This document shows positions 1 to 11,465 of a stretch of 64,000 nucleotides of DNA, one piece after another. Location: positions 558,001 through 622,000 of the forward strand of contig JAPVLO010000161.1 in the NCBI GenBank assembly GCA_027257055.1, written 5' to 3'. The position numbers and the translations under genes are program-made. The notes below the pieces were generated by a model that worked only from the letters and a program-made list of their open reading frames with translations, was not told the DNA's origin and searched no databases. Source of the DNA: Cephalopachus bancanus (lineage: Eukaryota; Chordata; Mammalia; Primates; Tarsiidae). Positions within the stretch are counted from its first letter, which is position 1, and every line of letters begins with the position of its first letter.

Positions 1-670
1 CAGCCCAGACCCCAGGCCTGACAGGAAAGTTCTGGGGAGCAGAAGGACTTCATGAAAGCAATCTCGGGTGTTATTAAAACAGCATGTTCCTTTGGAAACA
101 GAAGAGAGCAGCCACTGTTCCTGGTGTTTGCTCAGAGACTGAACGACCCGGGCTGTTCCTTTCTGTTTGCTCGATGGCCTGTGATGACAGCATTTGTGGC
201 CACTGAGCCAGCTCAAGCTGGTTGTAAATCATGGGGGAGGGCCATCCCTGGAGGAGAAAAGGGTTTCAAGTTTCTGCCAGGAAAGAGTCGGTAAATGTCT
301 TCCAGAAACTTCAGGCTCTGAAAAGCATGGCCATGTGTTTTCTTCCTCAGTCAATTAGGGAAAGGTGGAAAGCAACAGGATCCAGCAGAAACCATCCTCT
401 TGTCTTTCGGGAGGAACTTTGTCCTAAGTACCAAAACCCTTAGACACGTTCAAGTCTTTTACCCTTGGACCATCCCAGAAATTTGTCTTAAAGAAATAAC
501 GAGAAAAGAAGACCCAAGATTTAGACACAAACATGCTTGGCACAGAGTTTGTACAATAGCAAAACCAACAAAACAACACACACACACACAAATCTTAAAT
601 GTTCAATGATATGGATTAACTTAAGCACACCCATGTTGGACTTTATTTAGCCATTAAAAAACACATTTTC
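1..670. other. Unassigned low-copy sequence
   Basis: No gene or recognisable repeat is visible apart from a short CA run near 575-590. Open frames here are short, overlap in several frames and show no recognisable protein motif, so I treat them as chance. Confidence 0.5.
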
Positions 671-689
671 GGCCGGGCGTTCTCATTCA

Positions 690-835
690 CACACTGTCTC
701 ACTTGGCAGGTGCAGACCTCCTCCATGAGAGCATACACTCCTCGAGGCAGCGACTGACTCATCTCTGTCTTCCATAGTCTCTAGTGTGGCGGCTGGTGCG
801 TGGTGGGTATGTATAAGCGTTGAGTGGATGAATAA
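690..835 (+). repeat. L2-like LINE 3' end fragment
   Basis: The stretch has the typical L2 tail order: a GAGGCAG-like block, then GTCTTCC, then a run resembling 'tggtgcgtggtgggtat' and finally a TGAATGAATG-like end (TGAGTGGATGAATAATG). It is diverged and the call rests on pattern recognition only. A 10-base Alu-like head (GGCCGGGCGT) at 671-680 directly precedes it and may be coincidence. Confidence 0.4.
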
Positions 836-1004
836 TGTGAAGGAGAACTGTGCTTCCTTGTAAAGAAGAATCTTCCAGGATTCTATTTAATTTCCAGTTC
901 CAACTCAGATCAGTTGTTAGCAGCCTCCCCTAAGTGCTTTGTTTTGAAGGCGTTTAGGGGTGCTGCTTAGATAAGGAAGACAAGTCAGGATGTTTCGGTT
1001 ATGT

Positions 1005-1460
1005 ATTGCAGTATAACAAATCACCCCCAAATGTAGATGTTTAAAAATATAATATTTATTTTGCTTATGAATTTGAAGTGTGAGCGGGACTTGATGAAGG
1101 CGGCTGGTGTCTGCTTCAAGTGTCATCAACTGGGTGGATGGACCGGAGGGATCAGCTGGAATGCCCATTTCTAAGATGGCGCGCTTTCATGGTTGGCCAG
1201 CTGGTGCTGGCTGGCTGGTGCTGGCTTAGAACTCTGATGGTGCTGTTGGCTGGGTTCTTCTCTGCGTGGGCATCTCCATGGGGCTTGTTGGGTTTTCTCG
1301 AAGGCTGACGGCTGAGTTCCAAGAGTGTTTCAAGAGACACGGAGGGAAGCTATCTTTGCTGCATTTAACTGATGGCTGATGAAACATGTTAATAAGGCAT
1401 GCCCAGGTCCAAGGGAGGGAAATTACATTCCACCTCTCAATAGGAAGACCAGCCAAAAAT
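1005..1460 (-). repeat. Old LTR-like or other interspersed repeat
   Basis: The block begins with GTATAACAAATCACCCCAAA, a string typical of the antisense end of several ancient mammalian LTR and DNA repeats. It continues through a TATTTATTTT segment and a GCTGGTGCTGGCT duplication near 1202-1225. I cannot name the family. Confidence 0.3.
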
Positions 1461-1914
1461 TTGCCCGAGGCAAAAAAGAGGAGGGAGTTTTCACAAACAG
1501 TGGCGTGTTTACCAATTTTATTCTAGCCAACAGAAGTAATCCCACCTGTGGGATAGCTTGCGCGTTCTTGGAACTTCAGAAATATGAAAGCCCTAGAGCC
1601 ACAAATGCTGGATGCTGCAGTTAAAATGAGTTCCCTGGGAAGACAGTCAATTGCCCATCTGAAGAGATGTGCAAACATGAGTTGGGATCTGCCTTGTCGA
1701 GATGCTGTAGAGGACAGTCAAGCTTCCAGTGAGGAGCAGGTTTCTATTAGGGGAAAGGAAATATATTTAGTTATATTTATTAGTTGGCTGTGATTAGCTA
1801 CTGTCATACTATGAGCCTGGTGCTGCCAGCTCCAGTCATCAGGCTCTGGGTTAAGAAGAGGCAGGATGACGAAGACGACGGTGGTGGTGAAGGTGGTAGG
1901 GTGATGATGATAAC

Positions 1915-2065
1915 AGTAGTCGTATATTAACCCTTTTAATTCTCATAGCGACCCTATAAGTTAGGGAAGACTACCATGTCCATTTTATAGCTGAAGAAAT
2001 TGAGGCAGAGAAAAGTTAATAACCGACCCAAAGTTGTTTGTTCAGTAGATGGTGTAACTGGCTGG
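1915..2065 (-). repeat. MIR SINE (antisense)
   Basis: The order is: a block resembling 'aattctcatagcgaccctat', then CCATTTTATAGCTGAAG, then AAATTGAGGCAGAGAAAAGTT. This is the antisense of the MIR core, diverged as expected for this old family. Confidence 0.6.
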
Positions 2066-2449
2066 CTATCCCGTAGGTGTGGTGGGAAGACTTCCTGCCA
2101 GATGTTGACTCCATGGTTCCTGGTTTTTATTCTTTCCCTCATGGTCCTTCTCCTGTTTCCTTCTGTAAGGGTCCTGCCTGGCATGGGTCTGGTCTTCTGA
2201 GTGCAGAAACCCTAGGGTCTAGCTTGATGTGGCGAGTTTTGCAAGCTTCCCTGTGGAGCTTTTCATGAAGACAGCTAGTTCTATTTGTGTGCGCCTGACC
2301 TTTACACCAACATTGACATGGTTATCTGCACAAAGATCAAAAATTTGGTGTTAGGTGGTGTATTCATGTTAGAATCTTGCTCCATGTATCAACCTGAAAT
2401 CCTGAAGGCCTGATATCAACTTAATACGTTAAAAAATAATTTTAAAATC

Positions 2450-2739
2450 AGCCGGGCTTGGTGGCTCAGCCTGTAATCCCGTGCCTTGGGAGGCTGAGGT
2501 GAGTGAATTGCCTGAGCCCGTGGGTTCGAGACCCACCCGGGCAACTTGGCGAGACCTCATCTCTACAATAAATCAAAAAACTAGCCGGGCGTGGTAGCGC
2601 GCGCCTGTAGTTCCAGCTACTCGGAAGCCTGAGGCGGAAGGATCGCTGGAGCCCAGTAAGTTGAGGCTGCAGTGGCCAGGAGCGGCCACTGCACTCCAGT
2701 CTGGGCAACAGAGTGAGACTCCAACTCCAAAAAAAAAAA
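2450..2739 (+). mobile_element. Alu SINE, full dimer, lineage-specific family
   Basis: A full-length two-armed Alu with head GCCGGGCTTGGTGGCTCAGCC, mid-element linker CTACAATAAATCAAAAA and tail CTCCAACTCC followed by A's. It is flanked by a short duplication, ATTTTAAA, seen before the head (around 2440) and after the A-tail (around 2740). The right arm carries the family's GTGGCC-AGGAGC-GGCCAC hairpin with one change. Confidence 0.93.
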
Positions 2740-2744
2740 TTTTA

Positions 2745-3655
2745 AACCAACTTTATTGATTATTGAGGTTTCATTTGCATGCAGTCACAGGCACCCGTTT
2801 GCGGCAGCTTGATGAGTTGTACCAAGCGTATGAGCCTGTATCACCACAGGCACAGTCCAGATCTAGAACATTTCCATCACCCGCGACACCCCAAATTTCC
2901 TGGGGTCCATTCTGGGCCCCGGGCAACAGCGATTCTGGTTTCCTCTCACCCACTAAAAATGGCAGATTTTGAAGGGACACACAGGAAGTCGTTCTACATT
3001 CAGGAGTCAGAGATAACTCCTGTTCTAAGATGAGAGGAGTTGGTTTGGGAGGCAGTGAGCATTCTGGCCCTGAAGGTGACAGGTGACTCAAGGAATAGAA
3101 GAGAGAATTCCAGCATCATGATGAGAAGCTGATTCTTTGGAGTCCTTCCTGGGCAGAGGACAGGCAGAATTACAGCTGGGCTGGGTGCTGGCTTTAGAAT
3201 GTAACTCGGAGCCGTCTGGCATATCTTTTCCACACATGTTGGCATCCTTGCTGGTCCTGGAGGGTGAAATATGATCCTAAAGAAACCCAGACCTCCCACA
3301 TACTCTTCAGGACTTTCTAGGCACGTCCGGGTCCTTTAATGATTTCACTTTTTTTCCTTCCTTCACCTGCAGCTCTCTTTGACCAACAGGAAGTTCTCAC
3401 ATCTTCCTCCACAACTCCTCCTGCTCTTTCAAGCCAAGTTCAAGGACTTCCTCCCCTGTGGATACTTCTTTGATTACTTCAGCCAGAGTGAGGCCTCCCT
3501 TTGTGCCCGCCCCACATTCAGTCATGTCTCTGAGTCAATGCCTATGGCATGTGATTATCCTTAGGATTTTCTAGCTCTTCCAAAAGATTGTAGGCCTCAA
3601 CCGTCTCTTATTCTGCTCCAGATCCCCACTTCCTGGCACACTGTAGGAACTTCAT
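2745..3655. other. Unassigned low-copy sequence
   Basis: No gene or named repeat can be supported. The open frames on both strands overlap each other and have no family resemblance. Confidence 0.4.
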
Positions 3656-3660
3656 CAGGT

Positions 3661-3992
3661 TTTTTCTTGTTTTGTTTTGAGTTGGGAGCTTCTCTGTCAT
3701 CCAGGCTAGAGTGTAGTGGCACAATCACAGCTCACTGTAGTCTCGACCTCCTGGGTTCAGGCAAGCCTTCTGCTTCAGTCTTCTGAGTAGCTGGGACTAC
3801 AGGCACCCACCACCTCACCTAATTTTTTGATTTTTTTTTTTCTCGTAAAGCTGGGGTCTCACTATGTTGTCCAGGCTGGTCTCAAACTCCTGCGCTCAAG
3901 GGATCCCTCTGCCTCAGCCTCTCAAAGTGTTGGGATTACAGGCGTGTTGGGATTACAGGCATGTTGGGATTACAAAGTGTAATCCCAACATG
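3661..3992 (-). mobile_element. Alu SINE, antisense, with rearranged head
   Basis: An AluJ-like antisense dimer runs from the T-rich tail at 3660 to the TTGGGATTACAGGC head segment. Instead of the usual GAGCCACCG...GGCC end, the head is repeated three times with a 17-base period (3927, 3944, 3961) and then turns back on itself as a perfect 14-base inverted repeat at 3960-3973 and 3979-3992. The terminal 25 or so bases of the Alu are missing. Confidence 0.85.
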
Positions 3993-4173
3993 AGCTCATC
4001 GGCTCACTGAGGTTTTAAAATGAATGACTCTACCAAACCACAATAGAGTTAGAATTTTACTGCTATTAGGTATTGCTGCTTGGAGACATCAGCCTCTCCT
4101 TAGACAATGTAACTTAAAAAAAAATCTCTACCTGATATGCCTTCCTGAAACAATGACTCACTGCCACTTTTTA

Positions 4174-4470
4174 TTTATTTTTATTTTTGAGTTGGAGTCT
4201 CACTTTGTTGCCCAGGCTGGAGTGCAGTGGCATGCTCGCGGCCACCGCAGTCTCAACCGGCTGGGTCAGGCGATCCTTCTGCCTCAGCCTTCCAAGCAGC
4301 TGGAAGCACAGTCGTGTGCTACCATGCCTGGCTAATTTTTTGATTTATTGTAGAGACAAGGTCTCGCCAAGTTGCCCAGGCTGGTCTCGAACCCCTGGAC
4401 TCAGGCAATCCTCTCACCTCGGCCTCCCAAAGTGCTGGGATTACAGGCTTGAGCCACCGTGCCCGGGGCC
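4174..4470 (-). mobile_element. Alu SINE, full dimer, antisense
   Basis: A complete Alu from the T-rich tail to the GTGCCCGGGGCC head. The target-site duplication TCACTGCCACTTTTTA is perfect, at 4158-4173 and 4471-4486. Confidence 0.95.
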
Positions 4471-4507
4471 TCACTGCCACTTTTTAAAGAGTTCCAATAT
4501 CTAGAAC

Positions 4508-4672
4508 TCTTTGGTTCTCAACCTTGAGCTTTCACCAGAATTACCTGGGGGGCTTGTGAAAACACAGACCCCAATGTACCTAGTCAGCAGGTGTAGGGCG
4601 GTGGCTCGAGAAATTCACTTCCCACAGGCTCCCGGGTATGTTGCTGGGCTGGGGCCCACTGTGAAAACTGCC
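4508..4672 (+). mobile_element. MER5A-like non-autonomous hAT element
   Basis: It starts with TTTGGTTCTCAACCTTGAGC and passes through CACCAGAATTACCTGGGGG and CTTGTGAAAACACAGAC, the hallmark left half of MER5A. The right half is shorter and degraded. Confidence 0.65.
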
Positions 4673-5228
4673 GTTTGTGACCTCATGAGCTGGAATTCCA
4701 GGCAACACTCGCGAGTTTCCTTAATTTCTTTTGTTTTTAGAATTCACAAAATGTATGTGCTGTAGCTTGAGTCCATCAATACAGGGTTCAACCTCTGTTT
4801 TTAATAATAACTCTAGGAAACGGAACTGTATCTTGTTATGGAAAATGTTACTTCCATCAAAAAAGCACCCGATGCCTGAGCATTTGAATTGCGCTCTGAT
4901 CTTTTCATTCATTCAAAATGGCATTAAGTGATTTGATTTATTAGCGGCAGCCTGGAGAAGAGAAGGAGACTTTGCTAGCCAGAAAACCAATGAGTATGCA
5001 AGCAGCGGGCTTTCAGGTGTGCTTAGAAGGAGTGGAGGAATTTCTTTTGGGGAACATACTTTATTTAAAATGGAGAAGGTACATGGAACATGACTGAATC
5101 AAAGGCTTACTATTGAAAATTCCTTTCCATGAGCTGCAATGTAGATAAACTGGAGATTTAAACGTGGAGGTCCCTAGGCTCTAGGCAGCTGGAGACAAAA
5201 AAAAAGATGGGAAGAGGGAAATGATTTT

Positions 5229-5515
5229 TTTTTTTGTTTTTTGAGTTGGAGTCTCACTCTGTCGCCCAGACTGGGCGTAGTGGCCGCTCCCGGCCACCGC
5301 AGCCTCAACCTGCTGGGTTCCAGCAATCCTTCTGCCTCAGCCTTCTGAGTAGCCGGAATTACACGCATGCGCTACCACACCCGGCTGATTTTTTGATGTA
5401 TTGTAGAGATGAGGTCTCGCTGCCCAGGCGGGTCTCGAACCCGCGGGCTCAGGCAATCCACTCACCTCAGCCTCCCAAAGGTGCGGGATTACAGGCTGAG
5501 CCACCGAGCCCGGCT
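5229..5515 (-). mobile_element. Alu SINE, lineage-specific family, antisense
   Basis: A full dimer close to the local family consensus. The perfect target duplication GGGAAATGATTTT lies at 5216-5228 and 5516-5528. The left arm holds the perfect inverted repeat GCGGGTCTCGAACCCGC (5428-5444), the T-arm-like signature of the family. Confidence 0.95.
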
Positions 5516-5847
5516 GGGAAATGATTTTCAAGTATCCTTGGCCATGGCCTCTCTCTGCTTGGTGATGGTAGCTTGTCTACCAGAAGACCTGCTTCTCTCA
5601 CAGGAAAAGCTGGTGGGGACTGGAGGGAAGGGGAAATGCAGATGGATGAGTATGCTTAAAAGGGATGGGACATTCATGCAGGAATTAGATAGTCCCAGGC
5701 ATCCGGAATCCTTCCAGTCACTCAGCACTGAATCCAAATCCACTAACCCGGGGGATACTCAGGCCCTCACCCAGTCACTTTCCCAGGTGTCTGGTGACTG
5801 CCTCGGTCACTGTCTTTCTCAGTCTTATCCTCATAGGTCTGTATTTC

Positions 5848-6139
5848 TTTTTTTTTTTTTTTTTTTGAGTTGGAGTCTCACTCTGTTGCCCAGACTGGAG
5901 TGCAGTGGCCGCTCCCGGCCACCGCAGCCTCGACCTGCTGGGCTCCGGTGATCTTTCCGCCTCAGCCTTCTGAGTAGCCGGAATTACAGGCATGCGCTAC
6001 CACGCCCGGCTGATTTTTTTATTTATTGTAGAGATGAGGTCTCACTGCCCAGGCTGGTCTCGAACCCGCAGGCTTAGGAAATCCACTCATCTCCGCCTCC
6101 CAAGGCGCGGAATTACAGGCTGAGTCACCGAACCCGGCT
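5848..6139 (-). mobile_element. Alu SINE, lineage-specific family, antisense
   Basis: A full dimer with a long T run. The target duplication AGGTCTGTATTTC lies at 5835-5847 and 6140-6152. The right-arm hairpin GTGGCCGCTCCCGGCCAC is intact. Confidence 0.95.
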
Positions 6140-6152
6140 AGGTCTGTATTTC

Positions 6153-7630
6153 AAGACACTACACATGTATCGAAGTGACCATGATCATAAATCCTATTGC
6201 AGAAGGGATGGCCAGTCCTCCCAGGAGTAGCAGAGACCGTACACTTGCTTTTCAGATCCTCAGACAGTTAAGTTCAGTGTCCCTAGGTGACTGATACTCC
6301 CTAGAGATGTGCAACACAGAGATACTGATGGCCTTGGAGCCAGACAGTCAGTGAGTAGGGAGCCCACATCATGGTCTTTACCCCCTGAGCTTATTTTGGT
6401 CAAAACTTTGTCCTGGGAAGAAACAGGAACCCATTGTGCTGGCTCACGGAAAAGGATTACTATGAAGACACAACAGGCAATGTCAGGACATCTGGTCCTA
6501 AGAGTGAAATAGAGGGGGGGAGAGAATGACCATGTCCAGTTGCACAAGTTGTTCACCATGTAACTCCCAAGGCACCATGTGCATGGACTACGATGTGCAT
6601 GGTGACCTCTGAAGTGCAACGTGGTGGCATTGAATAAAGAGATCTGGAGGGCCAGAGACTGAGGCCTCTTTCTCCAGCTATCAGGGTTGAGGTGATCACT
6701 CCCGGTTCTGCTCAATTTTGTGTGCCTGCTCCAATTCCCTTTCTCATCCGTCTTCCTCTGCGTACTCCTCTGGCGGGTGTCCCACATGGCTGCCCATTGT
6801 GCCGTCTCTCTGCCTGACGAGCTTTCCATTCCAGCCCCGGCCACTGACTGTCAAATGACTCTGTCTCTTATGTGAGGTTCTCGGAAGGAAGATTTGACTG
6901 GTCTCTGACACGCCAAAGATTTGTGGGCCCTGAGTCAGGTATCCATCACATTTGTGATTCAGTTGCCTGTGTCCACTGGAGGGTAGGTGGGATGGGATGG
7001 GGGCAGAACACGTTAAGGGTGTCCAGGGCTGTGGGCGAGGAATGACTCATTGAGAGGGCAGGCGCTCCAAAATACGTACAACAAAGGGCAAGCCGATGTG
7101 TTTCTCAAACCCACTCTTCTTTGCCTTTGGGTCCTGGTGGCTTCCAGTCTCTCCTGGGGAACCTCGGAACGTTCTAGAAGCTGACCCTGGACCTGCCCTC
7201 CTGGCCTTTTCTCCTGCTGTGTCTCTGAACATGCTGACCTTGTCCGAGCCTTCGCACCACCAGGGCTTCGGCTCTCGGCTGGACTGGCAAGATGGCCTGA
7301 TCTCCTGTCCCTTACAGCCTCCTTTCAAAGCATTAGCATCGGGTCCCCCAGGCCATGTCTGGGTAGCGCCTGAACACAAGAAGATGCTCCAAGTGTTGAT
7401 GCGTCAAGTGGTGATGTAAGAGTTAAACTGGCGTCTGTTGCAGGCTTTAGCACTTCAGCACTGGACTCTTCCTCTTCCTCCCCGGACCTGCTTCTTCTGC
7501 GGCCACCCTCATTCACCTGGTGGCAACTCCAGCTTTGCCGCTGCTCAGCCGACGAGGAAAGCCTCGGCGACGTCCTCAGCTGCTGCTTCTCTGCGTACCG
7601 CTTCTGACCTCACGGAGACAGTAGTACTTG
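6153..7630. other. Unassigned low-copy sequence
   Basis: About 1.5 kb without a recognisable repeat. A 194-codon minus-strand open frame (6260-6844) and a 107-codon plus-strand frame (7096-7419) occur here. Neither shows a known domain, and other frames overlap them, so I do not call them genes. If the window does contain a host exon, this is one of the few stretches where it could sit. Confidence 0.35.
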
Positions 7631-7649
7631 GCACCACTGTCACAATGTG

Positions 7650-8284
7650 CATTGTCCTCTCTTATCCACGGGGGATATGTCCCAAGGCCCCCATTGGAGA
7701 TCCCAGATCCTGGGTAGTACCGGACCCCGTATAGTCTGTGTTTTTTCCCTACATACTTCTGATGACATTGAGTTGATAAATTAAGTACTGTAAGAATGAA
7801 TTAAGCAAGAAGAATGAATGCCATAATAGAACAATGATAACAATACACTGTGATATTGTTTTGCTGTGATCTCTTTTGCTCTCTTTTCTGTAGCGGGCTC
7901 TCCCTGGTTCTTCTTGTGAGATGACGAAATGTCTACAGGCTGGGAGGAAGGGAGGTGATGATGTCAGCACTGTGACGTCACGCCAGGCAACTGTTGGCCT
8001 TGAATGCAAGCGCTGTGATCCCGTGGCAGCCGAGACGATGACACAGACAGCTACTAAGTGACTCATGGGTGGGTGGTGTAGACAGCATGGCCATGTGGAC
8101 CAAAGAAAGAGTCACATCCCAGGCAGGATGGAGCTGGAGGGGGGGAGATTTTTTTCATCCCTGCTACTCAAAGCGGGCCACAGTTTAAACCTTCTGAATG
8201 ATTGACTTCCGGAATTTTCCATTTAGTATTTTCAGACCACGGTTGACTGCTGGTGCTAAACCATGGAAAGCGAGATTGTGGTTA
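7650..8284. mobile_element. Tigger/pogo-class DNA transposon relic (non-autonomous)
   Basis: The left end reads CTCTCTTATCCACGGGGGAT and the right end GACCACGGTTGACTGCTGG followed by ACCATGGAAAGCGAGATTG. These are the degraded terminal regions of the human Tigger/MER2-type family. The interior has the A-rich ATAGAACAATGATAACAATA segment and GAGATGACGAAATGTCTACA, both typical of that group, and no transposase frame. The last bases of the right inverted terminus appear lost where the inverted duplication at 8287 begins. A perfect CRE palindrome, TGACGTCA, occurs at 7973-7980. Confidence 0.7.
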
Positions 8285-8286
8285 GA

Positions 8287-8453
8287 TTCTAGATTCATTT
8301 ATGTATTCCTTCAACACATTGTTTTAGCGCCAAGCACTCATCTCAGGGCTAAGGATACCAAATACCACAAAAATTCCTGCCTTTGTGGAGATTGCCTTCT
8401 AGTGGGAGGAGGCAGAGAATAAACAAAATATATAAGTAAAGGACTTTTGGAAG
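8287..8453 (-). repeat. Left arm of inverted duplication (L2 3' end)
   Basis: This 167-bp segment is the reverse complement of 8984-9150 with only 5 mismatches by direct alignment and no gap. The sequence is the 3' tail of an L2 LINE in antisense orientation. The arm starts abruptly beside the Tigger relic. Confidence 0.95.
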
Positions 8454-8459
8454 GGCCAC

Positions 8460-9150
8460 GGGATCCCGAGTCTGGCCACTTCTCACCATCCCATCCCCAC
8501 TGCTACCGCCCTGGTCCAGTCCACACTCTTTGGCTTGGATTATCGCAATAGCCTCCTAACTGTTCTACTGTTTCCACCATCGTCCCCTTCCCTTTTTCCT
8601 TAACACACAGCAGTGTGTGTAGGAGTTAGGACATTAGTCAGGCCGTGTCCTCAAGACCCTGCAAGAATCCCCTCTCATCAGAGTAAAACTCAAAGTCTGA
8701 GTGGTAGCCTTTGTAATCCTGCAGAACAGGGAGTCCATGATCCCTCCCTATCTTCCTTGTTGCCATCTTGGCTTGTGTTCCTCCGTGCTCCTCAAACTTG
8801 GCCGGCACCCTCCCATCTCAGGGTCTTCGTGCTGGCTGTTCTCCCTGCCTGGAATTCCCTCCTTCCAGTAGCCAGCGGTTTATAGACTCACCATCTCCAG
8901 ACCTTCTCGAACACCCTATTTATGGTCATACCTCCCCCTCATTTCTTGTCGATTTGTGTGGCTGTGGATGTTTTCCTTGGCGTCTTCCAAAAGTCCTTTA
9001 CTTATATATTTTGTTTATTCTCTGCCTCCTCCCACTAGAAGGCAGTCTCCACAAAGGCAGGAATTTTTGTGGTCTTTGGTATTCTTAGCCCTGAGATGAG
9101 TGCTTGGCGCTAAAACCATGTGTTGAAGGAATACATAAACGAATCTAGAA
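8460..9150 (+). mobile_element. L2 LINE 3' fragment, including right arm of inverted duplication
   Basis: A segment around 8790-8860 reads like 'caaacttggccggcaccctcc' followed by CTCAGGGTCTTCGTGCTGGC and CTGTTCTCCCTGCCTGGAAT, the L2 3' region. It continues into CCTCCCACTAGAAGGCAG and the tail near 9130. The last 167 bp (8984-9150) are duplicated in inverse orientation at 8287-8453, leaving a 530-bp spacer. Confidence 0.75.
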
Positions 9151-10285
9151 AAACGAATAGGTGGATCTAGAAACTCATAACTCTTCAAATTCTAACACAA
9201 GAATGAAACTTATTGAGAAAATGCCAGAGGCAAACATGTATGACAAATACATGTAAACATCTGCTGTTTTCTTAATTCTCTTTTCCTTGGGCAAAAAGCT
9301 CCAATGTAGACTGCATTCCAATCCGGGGAGTGGCCACACTGCCTTTTTCTTCTTCCCCGGACGTCACTCCTTGCCAATGAACCCATGTCTGGGGAGAGAG
9401 AGTCCAGTCCACTCTATCCTCACACTGCAGGGTAAATTCCCTGCTGACCAAAGGAAACACTTTAATTCTCACGTCCTGGGGCCTGAGCTTCGTTTCCTTG
9501 TTTTTTCCTTTGAGGACCCTGGCTTCCTGGTGGATTGCAATTCCCAGAATTCCCACACGGGAAGCAGAACCAACCTCTGGATCTCCTGCTGCACCAAGGT
9601 AGTGAGGTCACAGGCAGAGGGGGGTATCCTTCGGCAGGATCCCCCAGGAGGTATCAAAAACAAATTTCCAACCCAGAGTGAAGCTTGCAGCAAGGAGACT
9701 TCTCGCCTTCCACCAGAGGATGGCACTGTGGGTGTTTCCAAGAGGATGCAGAGCCTTTTGAAAAAGCAATTTCCAAATGGCTGTAACAGCTGCACTTCGA
9801 ACCCTGCAGGGAACATTGGAAAATGTTAACCCCCAATGGTGGGGAAGCGGACGCTGAAGGCTGACGGGATTTTGACTGTGGAGGCCAGGCCTGGAGGAAA
9901 GAGCAGAGTCAAAAAGGAAAGAGAAAGCGGAACTGTGGGGCCACCAAGCTGCCTGGGGCTGCCGTCCTTTTCTGGGGGAGGCCATTGCTTTGCTGGCTGG
10001 GAGTTGGTTATCTGGAGTCGGATTCAACCTGAGAACTATGGCAGGGGGCAGTGCAAGTGTGTGACTTGCCTGCTTTTTCTGTCTGTATGTGCCCACTTTG
10101 AGCCAGTTATTTAAGGTGTGCATATCTTCTTCCTTTAAGGGCCGAGGCTAAGTCTTGTTCACCTCTCAGTTTTCCATAATGCCTGGTGTGTGCTAGACCC
10201 TCCACAAATAGTTGTTGGAGAAACACATGATTGATTTGAATAGATAAATGCATCTTGGATTTGGGACAGAGAAGGGATGTTTTTC
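9151..10285. other. Unassigned low-copy sequence
   Basis: Open frames of 180 codons (9287-9829, plus) and 171 codons (9608-10123, minus) overlap each other. Neither shows a motif, a splice context or a domain that I recognise. No repeat family is evident. Confidence 0.35.
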
Positions 10286-10417
10286 TTTTCTTTCTTTCTT
10301 TTTTTTTTTTTTTTAGAGATGAGGTCTTGTCAAGTTGCCTGGGCTGGTCTTGAACCCTCAATCTCAGGCAATCCACTCACCTCGACCTCCCGAAGTGCTG
10401 GGATTCCAGGTTGAGCC
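10286..10417 (-). mobile_element. Alu left-monomer SINE, antisense
   Basis: A single-armed Alu: T-rich tail, GATGAGGTCTTGTCAAGTTG, then CTGGGATTCCAGGTTGAGCC. The right arm is absent. The duplication GGGATGTTTTTC at 10274-10285 recurs approximately after 10417, indicating a genuine monomer insertion or 3'-truncated source. Confidence 0.85.
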
Positions 10418-10769
10418 GGGGATGTTTTTTTCAAGAGAAAAAAAAAAATCAAGTGTCGTCTTGCATTTCTTTCCAGATTACAGCTGTGGTGACAGCTACC
10501 CCTGAAATATCAGCCCTGGACTGTTTGCAAAGGGCTTTCCCTCACATATCCCTGTCTGCCCATCTGCTCATCCCTCACTGCCTCCTAATTCCTTTAGATT
10601 TTCATTTTTCTCTCTTCTCCAGCAACTCATTTCTATCATAGCCCTTCTTGAATTAGAACGATGTCAGTACACGGCCCCTCTCCAGCGGTATTTGAGGGCA
10701 TCCCTTTATATCACCTGAGCGATTTTGCAGTCATCATGGAGCTTAATCTTCACACAGGCTCTTTAAGGA

Positions 10770-11190
10770 AGATATTACTGGGACAGACTGTATTTCCCGA
10801 AGATGTCCACAGTAATCATACCCCCTCCCACGCTCTTTGCACGGTGTGTGGAGAGGCCTACGTTTCCTCTCCTTGAAACTGGATGGGTTTCTTAAAGGCC
10901 TAGTCAATAAGATGCTGCAAAAGGGTTGTAGGGTGACTTCTGAGGCAGGTTCATCCAAGGCAGTGAAGCATCCTGTGCCTTTCTCTCTCTCCCTTCCTCC
11001 TCCCTCCTCACTCCTTCCCTGACCCCTTCTCAGAACACGTGTCTTGGAACTCCGTACAGAAGAGGTTAAGAGGTCACAAGGAGAGACCACACAGAGACAG
11101 ACAGATTCGCAGGAGGAGTGCCAGCTGTTCCAGCCTGTCTGTTTGAATCTTCCAGCTGAGGCCCCAGACACCACGGGACAGGCATAAGCC
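10770..11190 (+). repeat. MLT1-like MaLR LTR (diverged)
   Basis: It opens with AGACTGTATTTCCCGAAGATG, has GTCAATAAGATGCTGC, and ends with CCAGCTGAGGCCCCAGACA, an order resembling the older MLT1 subfamilies. No AATAAA-containing 3' end is visible, so the copy is truncated. Confidence 0.45.
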
Positions 11191-11465
11191 AGCCCTCGTG
11201 CTCGGTCTCCATTCCCAACCTGCAGACTGTGTGAGCATGAGGTGGGTGTTTTACACTGCTACCTTTCGGGGTGATTCATGATACAGCCATAATGGCAACA
11301 CTTGATTACCCTCTTGCCCATTTTAGGTAAGAAAACCCAGGACTAACAGGCACTCGAGCTGGCCCTCTCTCTTGAATTCTCAAGCCCCGTGTGTTTTTCC
11401 AAGCCCCAGGCTTTAACTACGTTGACTTGAATAGCCAGGCTGAAGCTGAAGAAAAGACGTGGTTT

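Noticed and set aside
671..680. Alu insertion starting at GGCCGGGCGT
   Set aside because: Only ten bases match and no further Alu sequence or tail follows.
4187..4504. Protein-coding genes with [24 protein letters not shown] peptides
   Set aside because: These recurring peptides are translations of antisense Alu elements and occur wherever an Alu lies.
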